A DNA stretch of 30,126 nucleotides from an uncultured Alistipes sp. (GTDB lineage: Bacteria; Bacteroidota; Bacteroidia; Bacteroidales; Rikenellaceae): positions 1-30,126 of the forward strand of contig CALBQR010000003.1 in assembly GCA_937899895.1 (NCBI GenBank), written 5' to 3'. This document shows, in pieces, positions 23,297-30,126 of the stretch. Both the position numbers and the translations under genes were made by a program. The notes under the pieces were generated by a model. It had not been told where the DNA came from and ran no database searches. It saw only the letters and a list, made by a program, of their open reading frames with translations. How positions within the stretch are numbered: position 1 is the first letter of the stretch; each line of letters opens with the position of its first letter.

Positions 23297-24172
23297 TTAC
23301 AATGTAGAGAGTTTATCCAATGCCATCTCAATCATGCGACGAACAAAGGGCTTGTAGTCTGTGCAGGCACTCTTTGCTACACGCTGAGCGATGATTGTAC
23401 ATATTGTTGCCGCACGATGACCAAGGAGCGCTGCAAGACCAGCAAGTGCCGAACCCTCCATTTCGAAGTTTGTGATACGGCGCTCGCCAAATTTGAAACT
23501 CTCAATCTTCTCGTTGAGCTTCATATCATGTGGCTGAAGACGCACCCAACGACCCTGTGGAGCATAGAAACCCGGCGCAGCTATGGCAATACCCTCACGA
23601 GTGGAGTCCTTGAATAGCTCGAACAGCTCCTTATCAGCATTCACAAAATATGGAGCAGGTAGTTTGCTATACCACTCTGTGTGTTGCTCAAAAGCCCTCT
23701 CAAGAGCCAAATCACACACAGCATCGCGACCCGCGTAATATGAGAGCAAGCCATCAAAACCGAGTGATGTGCGAGCGAATATAACCTCTCCCACCTCAAT
23801 ATCTTGCTGTATAGCTCCAGATGTACCAAGACGCACGAGTGTCAACTGTCGGAAACTATCTTTAACCTGACGAGTCTGGAAATCGATATTAGCAAGAGCA
23901 TCAAGCTCCGTTACACAGATGTCGATATTGCCAATACCTATGCCTGTTGACATAACAGTCATACGCTTACCTTTGTATGTTCCTGTTATGGTGAGGAACT
24001 CTCTGTTTGAGACCTCACACTCCTTAGTATCGAAATACTCTGCAATCATTGCCACACGACCAGGATCGCCCACAAGTATAACGATATCAGCCAACTGTTC
24101 AGGCTTAAGATGAAGATGGAAAATCGAGCCATCACCATTGATTATCAGTTCAGAAGATGGTATTGTTCTCAT
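23297..24172 (-). CDS. Nucleoside phosphorylase, uridine phosphorylase-like
   Basis: 291 residues. Phosphate-binding ILVGDPGRVAMIAEYF (about 32-47), VMSTGIGIGNIDI (about 73-85), LVRLGTSGAIQ (about 112-122) and the nucleoside-binding ITNFEMEGSALAGLA (near 233-247) are all present. The Glu-Met-Glu is the ribose-binding signature of the family. Likely reaction: uridine (or a related nucleoside) + phosphate to base + ribose-1-phosphate, for salvage. Codon use is AT-richer than in the skp genes next door and matches the genes to its right. Divergent from the sugar phosphate mutase gene at 24292. Confidence 0.88.
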   Translation of the reverse strand: MRTIPSSELIINGDGSIFHLHLKPEQLADIVILVGDPGRVAMIAEYFDTKECEVSNREFLTITGTYKGKRMTVMSTGIGIGNIDICVTELDALANIDFQTRQVKDSFRQLTLVRLGTSGAIQQDIEVGEVIFARTSLGFDGLLSYYAGRDAVCDLALERAFEQHTEWYSKLPAPYFVNADKELFELFKDSTREGIAIAAPGFYAPQGRWVRLQPHDMKLNEKIESFKFGERRITNFEMEGSALAGLAALLGHRAATICTIIAQRVAKSACTDYKPFVRRMIEMALDKLSTL

Positions 24173-24223
24173 ATCTTGAAATAAATTATACTCATTATAT
24201 TTTTAATATTCGCGTAAAATTAG

Positions 24224-24231
24224 TAATTTTG
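24224..24231 (+). promoter_or_regulatory. -7 element of the sugar phosphomutase promoter
   Basis: TAATTTTG, a TAnnTTTG match, places the transcript start near 24238 and supports the ATG at 24292. Confidence 0.5.
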
Positions 24232-24291
24232 TCAGAAATAGCAAAACTTTTGCAGCGTTTTTTAAGTAACGATAATATTTTTAGCAATAGT

Positions 24292-25683
24292 ATGACTCTT
24301 ATAAAATCGATATCAGGCATTCGTGGCACCATAGGTGGCAAGCAGTCCGACAACCTAACACCTATTGATGTTGTCAAGTTCACAACCGCATACTCTCGTC
24401 TTATAAAGTCTAAACATCCAAATAGACGCATCACCGTTGTCGTCGGTCGTGATGCTCGAATTTCTGGAGCCATGGTAGACTCATTGGTTGAGGGTACACT
24501 TCTCGGCTGTGGCGTTGATGTTATCAATGTCGGTCTATGCACAACACCCGGCACAGAGATGGCAGTGATAACACACAAGGCAGATGGTGGTATCATTATA
24601 ACTGCATCGCACAATCCGCGCCAATGGAACGCCTTGAAGCTACTAAATGAGCGTGGCGAGTTCCTCAATGATGAGGAGGGCAAGCAGGTGCTATCATTAG
24701 CCGAGGAGGTGGAGTATGACTACCCTACAATTGATGATATTGGCAGAGTTATACTTCGTGAGGATTACAACGCCAAGCATATAGAGCAGGTCTTAGCCCT
24801 TCCTCTTGTGGATGTAGAGGCTGTACGCAAGCGCAAGTTTAAGGTTGTCGTTGATGCTGTAAACTCTGTTGGTGGTGTTGTTATTCCAGAACTTCTTCGT
24901 CAGCTCGGCTGTGAGGTTGTAGAACTAAATTGCCAGCCTACAGGCGAGTTTGCCCACAACCCTGAGCCACTACCAGAAAACCTCACCGAAATATCTGATG
25001 TTATACGCCGCGAGGGTGCAGACCTTGGTGTAGTTGTTGACCCAGATGTAGACCGCTTGGCATTTGTCATGGAGAATGGCGAGATGTTTGTCGAGGAGTA
25101 CACTTTGGTGGCTGTTGCGGACTACATATTGCGTCACACAAAGGGTAATACCGTGTCAAACCTCTCATCCTCACGCGCACTCAGCGATATCACCTCTCGC
25201 TACGAGGGTTGTTCATACTCGGCAGCAGCTGTAGGCGAGGTAAATGTTGTAGCCAAGATGAAGGAGACAGGAGCTGTTATTGGTGGCGAAGGTAATGGTG
25301 GCGTTATCTACCCAGAGCTTCACTATGGTCGTGATGCCTTGGTGGGCGTTGCTCTCTTTTTGACCTATTTTGCAGGACTTGATATGACAATGTCAGAGCT
25401 TAGACGAAGCTACCCTGCATACTACGCATCTAAGAACAAAATTGAGCTTACTCCAGAGATTGATGTTGACAAGATTTTGGCAACGATAAAATCAAGATAT
25501 TCAAACGAAAGAGTCAATGATATTGATGGTGTAAAAATTGATTTTGCCGAGAATTGGGTACATCTACGAAAGTCAAATACCGAGCCTATTATACGCGTCT
25601 ACACCGAGGCTAAAAGTATGGATGAAGCAGATACCCTTGCCAAGCGTTTTATTTCCGAAATAGAACAAATTTGCAAAGCATAA
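24292..25683 (+). CDS. Phosphoglucosamine mutase / phosphohexomutase
   Basis: 463 residues from the ATG at 24292 (MTLIKSISGIRGTIGG, the conserved family start). The active phosphoserine is in TASHNPRQWNALK (about 103-115), the metal loop is DPDVDR (about 260-265), the sugar loop is GEGNGG and the phosphate loop is RKSNTEPIIRVY. This is the alpha-D-phosphohexomutase family; the Bacteroidales form is usually annotated GlmM, converting glucosamine-6-P to glucosamine-1-P for cell-wall UDP-GlcNAc. The Ser-Asn-Thr in place of Ser-Gly-Thr is common in this subgroup. Followed 35 bases later by an M20 peptidase gene, probably one transcript. Confidence 0.9.
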   Translation: MTLIKSISGIRGTIGGKQSDNLTPIDVVKFTTAYSRLIKSKHPNRRITVVVGRDARISGAMVDSLVEGTLLGCGVDVINVGLCTTPGTEMAVITHKADGGIIITASHNPRQWNALKLLNERGEFLNDEEGKQVLSLAEEVEYDYPTIDDIGRVILREDYNAKHIEQVLALPLVDVEAVRKRKFKVVVDAVNSVGGVVIPELLRQLGCEVVELNCQPTGEFAHNPEPLPENLTEISDVIRREGADLGVVVDPDVDRLAFVMENGEMFVEEYTLVAVADYILRHTKGNTVSNLSSSRALSDITSRYEGCSYSAAAVGEVNVVAKMKETGAVIGGEGNGGVIYPELHYGRDALVGVALFLTYFAGLDMTMSELRRSYPAYYASKNKIELTPEIDVDKILATIKSRYSNERVNDIDGVKIDFAENWVHLRKSNTEPIIRVYTEAKSMDEADTLAKRFISEIEQICKA

Positions 25684-25718
25684 ATACAAACCAATTTGAA
25701 CATTAAAACTATATTATT

Positions 25719-27089
25719 ATGAAAGCAACTATTGATTACATCAACCAAAACAAAGAGCGCTTCCTTGATGAGCTTTTCGACCTTCTTCGCATCCCATCAA
25801 TCAGCGCACAGCCATCTCTTCACAAGCAGGATATGGTACGCTGTGCAGAGTGGTTGGCAGCAAGTTTGGTTAAGGCTGGTGCAGACCGCGCAGATGTCAT
25901 GCCTACAGAGGGCAACCCTGTAGTATATGCAGAGAAAATTATCGATCCAAAGGCTAAGACCGTTTTGGTATATGGCCACTATGATGTAATGCCAGAGGAC
26001 CCTATTGACGAATGGAAGACAAACCCATTTGAGCCAGAGATTAAGGATGGTCGTATTTGGTGTCGTGGTGCTGATGACGATAAGGGTCAGCTATATATGC
26101 ATGCTAAGGCATTCGAGGCGATGGTGGCTACAGACTCTCTCCCATGCAATGTTAAGTTTATGCTTGAAGGCGAGGAGGAGATTGGCTCCCCAAGTCTATA
26201 TAAGTTCTGTGCCGAGAACAAAAAACTACTCAAGGCAGATATCATCCTCGTATCTGATACCTCTATGATTGGTCTTGAGACCCCAACAATCACCGCAGGT
26301 TTGCGCGGCTTGACCTATATGCAGGTTGAGGTTACAGGTCCAGACAAGGATCTACACTCAGGTCTGTTCGGTGGCGCTGTGGCAAATCCTGCTAATGTAC
26401 TATCTAAGCTTGTGGCATCGCTTACAGATGAGTTTGGTCGCGTTACCATTCCAGGTTTCTATGACGATGTACGCATCCTCTCAGAGGCTGAGCGCAAGGC
26501 ATTAAATAAGGCTCCATTCTCACTTGACGAGTATAAGAAGGCTCTTGACTTGGGCGATGTAGCAGGAGAGATTGACTATACAACAATGGAGCGCACAGGC
26601 ATCCGTCCATCACTCGATGTTAACGGCATCTGGAGTGGCTACACAGGCGAGGGTACTAAGACTGTGATACCTTCTAAGGCGTATGCCAAGATATCTATGC
26701 GTCTTGTACCAAACCAGGATTTCAAGAAGATTGCAAAGCTCTTTGAGAAACACTTTAAGAGAATTGCACCTAAGAGCGTAAAGGTTAAGGTTGAGTTCTT
26801 GCATGGTGGCGCACCTTATGTATCTCCTACAGACCTCCCAGCATACAAGGCTGCAGAGAAGGCTGTTGAGACTACATTTGGCATCACCCCACTACCATTC
26901 TACTCAGGTGGTTCTATTCCAATTATCTCTGGATTTGAAAATATCCTTGGCATCAAGTCTATACTACTCGGCTTTGGTCTTTCAAAGGATGCTATCCACT
27001 CTCCTAACGAGAGCTATGGTCTTGACCAATTCTACAAGGGTTTGGAGACTTTGCCATACTTCTACAAGTATTTCGCAGAGATGAAGTAG
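25719..27089 (+). CDS. M20-family metallo-dipeptidase
   Basis: 456 residues. Metal ligands are all visible: VYGHYDV (H87, D89), GADDDKGQ (D120, bridging), EGEEEIGSP (E152/E153, catalytic base and ligand), SDTSM and the late H in KDAIHSPNESYG. A lid domain (about 200-370, with LHSGLFGGAVANP) supplies the dimer contact. Family members are carnosinase-like di- and tripeptidases that act in the cytosol; there is no signal peptide. Codon use is highly uniform, rich in AAG, GGT and CCA, suggesting good expression and matching its right-hand neighbours. Exact substrate unknown. Confidence 0.92.
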   Translation: MKATIDYINQNKERFLDELFDLLRIPSISAQPSLHKQDMVRCAEWLAASLVKAGADRADVMPTEGNPVVYAEKIIDPKAKTVLVYGHYDVMPEDPIDEWKTNPFEPEIKDGRIWCRGADDDKGQLYMHAKAFEAMVATDSLPCNVKFMLEGEEEIGSPSLYKFCAENKKLLKADIILVSDTSMIGLETPTITAGLRGLTYMQVEVTGPDKDLHSGLFGGAVANPANVLSKLVASLTDEFGRVTIPGFYDDVRILSEAERKALNKAPFSLDEYKKALDLGDVAGEIDYTTMERTGIRPSLDVNGIWSGYTGEGTKTVIPSKAYAKISMRLVPNQDFKKIAKLFEKHFKRIAPKSVKVKVEFLHGGAPYVSPTDLPAYKAAEKAVETTFGITPLPFYSGGSIPIISGFENILGIKSILLGFGLSKDAIHSPNESYGLDQFYKGLETLPYFYKYFAEMK

Positions 27090-27298
27090 TTTTTTGGAGT
27101 ACCTATTATTTGTAGGACTGAATAAAGAGGCTGAATAAAGAGTCTATTAGGTCGTTCTTTGCTGTTAAATTGCATCATCTACTTCCGCTTGCAGAATTAT
27201 CGTCTCGAAATTCCGAGAGCGTTGTATTCGATGAGTCACTAACAACAAATTACTTGCAGTTCTAAAATTACAGCTATTAATTCAACCTCCGAACAAAG

Positions 27299-27336
27299 GT
27301 GGGTGACTATTTTTCTTTTTAGTCACCCACTCTTTT
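27299..27336 (+). terminator. Strong hairpin between the M20 peptidase and GH29 genes
   Basis: GTGGGTGACTA (27299-27309) with TAGTCACCCAC (27320-27330), 11 bp, followed by TCTTTTA. It lies 210 bases after the peptidase stop but only 32 bases before the GH29 start, with no promoter between, so it may be an attenuator of GH29 instead of a plain terminator. The rest of 27090-27361 holds only a 12-base tandem repeat (27118-27129, 27131-27142). Confidence 0.7.
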
Positions 27337-27361
27337 ATTCAGCTTGTTAATACACACTACT

Positions 27362-29230
27362 ATGAACCTAACCCGTAAAATCGCAATCATAATAGCTCTA
27401 TTTTCAATAGGTTGCACAACGCTACAAAGAGAGCAGTATTATACCAAGGAGGTGGTATTTCCAAAGAGTGCTACCGTTGAGCAGAAGATAGATATGGCGG
27501 CGCGCCTTGTACCCTCTGCTGAGCAGTTAGCATGGCAACAGTTGGAGTTTACAGCCTTCCTGCACTTTGGTATGAATACCTTTACAGATAATGAGTGGGG
27601 CAACGGAACTGATAGCCCAAAGCTATTCAACCCTACGGAGCTTGATTGTGAGCAGTGGGTACGCACGCTCAAAGAGGGAGGTTTTAAGATGGCAATACTC
27701 ACAGCCAAACATCACGATGGTTTCTGCCTATGGCAAACAACCACTACCGACTACTCTGTTAAAAGCTCTCTTTGGCGTGATGGTAAGGGGGATGTGGTAA
27801 AGGAGCTTAGCGATGCTTGTAAAAAGTATGGATTAAAATTTGGTGTATATCTTTCACCATGGGATAGAAATGCGCCATCGTATGGCGACTCTCCAGCATA
27901 TAACCGACTATTTATAGCACAACTTACTGAGCTACTAACAAACTATGGCAGAGTAGACGAGGTGTGGTTTGACGGTGCTTGTGCCGAAGGTCCAAATGGC
28001 AAACGACAGGAGTATGATTGGGAGGCAATACTCAGCACCATACGCCAACTACAGCCACACGCCGTAACAGCCATTATGGGCGATGATGTGCGCTGGGTAG
28101 GCAACGAGGGAGGTCTTGGCAGAGCTACAGAGTGGAGCGCTACCGCCTTTACTCCGCAGTCATACAGCCACAGTAAGAAATCAAACGCAGCACTTGGATT
28201 GGAGGAGATGTCGAAAGATTTGGGTAGCAGAGAGCTAATTACAAAGGCTCAGCGACTATACTGGTACCCATCCGAGGTGGATGTCTCCATTCGTCCAGGG
28301 TGGTTCTACCACGAGTGGCAAGATAGTCAAGTGCGTTCACTTGCCAATCTTGTCAATATATACTTCAACTCCGTGGGATGCAACTCTGTACTATTGTTAA
28401 ACATTCCACCCGATAGACGCGGTCTAATCCACGAAATAGACGCTCAGCGTATCAAGGAGTTATCCGATTATCTTGAAGAGAGTTTTGCCAATAATGCTGC
28501 AATCGACGGAGATAAATATCGACAAGTAGAGGCAGGCGAATATATCGAGTTGGATATAACTCCAAACTCAATAATAAACACTCTTCTCATACAAGAGGAT
28601 ATAACAAAAGGACAGCGTGTTGAGGAGTTCATCGTTGAGGTGTTTAGCAATGGTGAGTGGCACTACCTAACGAAAGGAACAACGATTGGTTATAAGCGTC
28701 TACTACGCTTCTCTGACACCTCTGCCCAGAGGATAAGACTAACTATTCAAAGCACTCGTAAAGAGGCTAATATCTCTAATATTGGTCTATATTACGCAGA
28801 GTTACTCTTAGATGAAGGGACAGAATTTTGGATAAGCGATATATCTCCAAAGGAATGGAAATGCGTGAACACCAATGCCAAAGAGGCTATCGACGGAGAT
28901 ATAAACACGACATGGCGCACCGAGGGTCTTACTCCACTTGTAGTGGATATGCAAGAAGAGGAGTATATTAGTGGCTTCTGCTACGCACCAACAACAGATA
29001 AAAATCTACAGGGGACAATCTTCAAATACCGTTTCTACACGAGTCTGGATGGCGAGAATTGGAAACTATGCAACACCAACGAAGAGTTCAGCAACATCAA
29101 GAACAATCCCATCCCTAACTATGTGCATTTTGGAAAAAGCCTCCGCGCTCGATACTTTAAGTTAGAGCCAATAAGTGAGATTAATAACACAGAAAACACC
29201 TCAATTGGAGAGTTTGGCATACTTAAATAG
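27362..29230 (+). CDS. GH29 alpha-L-fucosidase lipoprotein with C-terminal discoidin-like domain
   Basis: 622 residues from the ATG at 27362; another in-frame start at 27344 would put six residues before the signal. Lipobox FSIGC with C18 as the lipidated residue, so membrane-anchored. The GH29 barrel spans about 50-390: FLHFGMNTF, LTAKHHDGFCLW (two conserved His), GVYLSPWDRN and VDEVWFDGACAEGP, where D204 is the expected nucleophile. The layout resembles the GH29-B subfamily, which prefers branched Fuc-alpha-1,3/4 linkages. A C-terminal F5/8 type C-like domain follows (AIDGDINTTWRTEG, near 535-548). It suggests use of host mucin or milk glycans. Codon use is AT-rich. Confidence 0.9.
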   Translation: MNLTRKIAIIIALFSIGCTTLQREQYYTKEVVFPKSATVEQKIDMAARLVPSAEQLAWQQLEFTAFLHFGMNTFTDNEWGNGTDSPKLFNPTELDCEQWVRTLKEGGFKMAILTAKHHDGFCLWQTTTTDYSVKSSLWRDGKGDVVKELSDACKKYGLKFGVYLSPWDRNAPSYGDSPAYNRLFIAQLTELLTNYGRVDEVWFDGACAEGPNGKRQEYDWEAILSTIRQLQPHAVTAIMGDDVRWVGNEGGLGRATEWSATAFTPQSYSHSKKSNAALGLEEMSKDLGSRELITKAQRLYWYPSEVDVSIRPGWFYHEWQDSQVRSLANLVNIYFNSVGCNSVLLLNIPPDRRGLIHEIDAQRIKELSDYLEESFANNAAIDGDKYRQVEAGEYIELDITPNSIINTLLIQEDITKGQRVEEFIVEVFSNGEWHYLTKGTTIGYKRLLRFSDTSAQRIRLTIQSTRKEANISNIGLYYAELLLDEGTEFWISDISPKEWKCVNTNAKEAIDGDINTTWRTEGLTPLVVDMQEEEYISGFCYAPTTDKNLQGTIFKYRFYTSLDGENWKLCNTNEEFSNIKNNPIPNYVHFGKSLRARYFKLEPISEINNTENTSIGEFGILK

Positions 29231-29274
29231 TATAAAATTCTCTCTAACACTACACAATATCAACACTTTTTTCG

Positions 29275-29282
29275 TAACTTTG
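29275..29282 (+). promoter_or_regulatory. -7 element of the clostripain-like gene
   Basis: TAACTTTG, 27 bases before the ATG at 29310; no clear -33 element. Confidence 0.45.
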
Positions 29283-29309
29283 TGCGATTATATATAACAA
29301 AGTAGAACT

Positions 29310-30126
29310 ATGAGATTTATCGATAGGTTTTTCACATATTTGGTGGTATTGGTAGCACTCTGTGCTTGCAATAGGACACCAGATACTCCACTAAAGATGT
29401 TTAATGTGGATAGTCTTGTTCAATGTTCACGCCTAAATCAGAATATTGAGATTAAATTTTCGTTCGATGATAGTGATATTGGCAAGCATATTTCATACAG
29501 CGCAGTGGAGAGTGTTGATTGGATAACCGCAATTGACACCTCAACCCAAGGCTCCATCATTGCAACCATCGAGGAGAACAACGGCGACACGCGTAAAGGC
29601 ACCATCACCCTATCAGCATCGGGATATAAGAGTGCGAAGATTGAAATAAAGCAGTATGGCGCACCTGCAGAGGAGGCGACACACACACTTATGTTCTACT
29701 TCTTTGGCACAAGTCTCAACCGATACTTCAAAGGAAATATAGAGGATGCCATGACAGCCATAGAGACGGGTATCTTAGGAGTTAACAACCGTGTAATCTA
29801 TTTCCGCCAAGAGTCATCAAGTGAGGGATACATCGCCGAGCTATGCTACGATATGGATAGTGGAGTCTGCAGCGAGTGCATTCTTGAGAGTGATATCACT
29901 ATTGAAGGTCACCCAATTGCGCCCTCATTTATGACTACAATCATCAATAAGATGGCGACCTATGCACCTGCAAAGAGATATGGAATGGTCTTGGCAGGTC
30001 ATGGTCAGGCATGGATTACTCGTGAGACTCTCAATGGGTCGAGCGGGGTCGCAGTATCAAGCTGTAGAGAACCGCTCTTTGAACCAGCTTTTGGAGCAGA
30101 GACTACGCGCGCATTTGGTGAGAGTA
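29310..30126 (+). CDS. Clostripain-family (C11) cysteine protease lipoprotein, 3'-truncated by window end
   Basis: 272 residues are visible and the frame stays open at the window end. Lipobox LCAC with C20. Residues about 31-117 form a BACON-type beta-sandwich (DWITAIDTSTQGSI, GDTRKGTITLSASGYKSAKIEIKQYG), often in Bacteroidales surface proteins. The C11 fold then begins (HTLMFYFFGTSLNRYF, VIYFRQES) and MVLAGHGQAW carries the expected catalytic H231. The catalytic Cys and the Arg/Lys specificity pocket should lie beyond the window. Related enzymes such as fragipain activate a secreted toxin by cleaving after Arg. It follows GH29 by 79 bases but has its own promoter-like element. Confidence 0.82.
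   Translation, partial: MRFIDRFFTYLVVLVALCACNRTPDTPLKMFNVDSLVQCSRLNQNIEIKFSFDDSDIGKHISYSAVESVDWITAIDTSTQGSIIATIEENNGDTRKGTITLSASGYKSAKIEIKQYGAPAEEATHTLMFYFFGTSLNRYFKGNIEDAMTAIETGILGVNNRVIYFRQESSSEGYIAELCYDMDSGVCSECILESDITIEGHPIAPSFMTTIINKMATYAPAKRYGMVLAGHGQAWITRETLNGSSGVAVSSCREPLFEPAFGAETTRAFGES

Noticed and set aside
27118..27142. Two tandem copies of CTGAATAAAGAG as a repeat array or CRISPR
   Set aside because: Only two copies with a single-base spacer; no spacers, cas genes or further units.

Overview
The window looks like a Bacteroidota (Bacteroidales) chromosome, most likely from a gut Alistipes/Rikenellaceae-type organism; the family assignment is inference. Evidence seen directly: many promoters carry the Bacteroidota -7 element TAnnTTTG with TTG/TTTG about 19-20 bases upstream, classical Shine-Dalgarno sites are scarce, and the gene families are typical of the group (long RnfB, tandem Skp/OmpH, TatA-TatC without TatB, BACON-type lipoprotein, GH20 and GH29 glycosidases). 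No tRNA, rRNA, CRISPR array or insertion sequence was seen.

Layout. 1-1650 is a patchwork of three truncated genes: an RND efflux pump piece and a GH20 hexosaminidase piece fused in frame on the minus strand, then the 3' end of a glutamine synthetase on the plus strand. The two abrupt joins look like assembly chimerism or recent rearrangement. 1651-2125 holds a terminator, a strong promoter and a candidate structured RNA (possibly 6S-like), followed by a small AT-rich zinc-ribbon membrane protein and a convergent secreted hydrolase-like protein. 3874-6874 (minus) holds smpB-tsaB-dCMP deaminase and an exported two-lobed retropepsin-like protease.

The centre (7281-14520, minus) is one long operon, nadE-rseC-rnfB-rnfC-rnfD-rnfG-rnfE-rnfA, encoding NAD synthetase and a full Rnf ferredoxin:NAD+ oxidoreductase. 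The NadE glutaminase domain seems to have lost its catalytic cysteine. Rightward are tatA-tatC (plus), a WaaP/InaA-like lipid kinase, rpsF-rpsR-rplI (minus), a candidate small RNA, and divergent thiL and adk sharing a compact promoter region. Next come an exported rubrerythrin-like protein, a FabK/nitronate-monooxygenase-like flavoprotein, and two tandem Skp/OmpH chaperone genes (minus).

From about 23.29 kb to the end, codon use becomes visibly AT-richer (Ser TCT/TCA and Gly GGT replace TCG and GGC). This part holds a nucleoside phosphorylase, a phosphoglucomutase/phosphoglucosamine mutase, an M20 dipeptidase, a GH29 fucosidase lipoprotein and a truncated clostripain-family lipoprotein. The expected bamA neighbour of the skp pair is absent, so 23.26-23.30 kb may be a third join or the edge of a transferred block. 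No clearly new multi-gene system is evident; the best leads are the altered NadE within the rnf operon, the candidate RNAs, the 14-bp long-range stem at 7.05-7.17 kb, and the chimeric joins.
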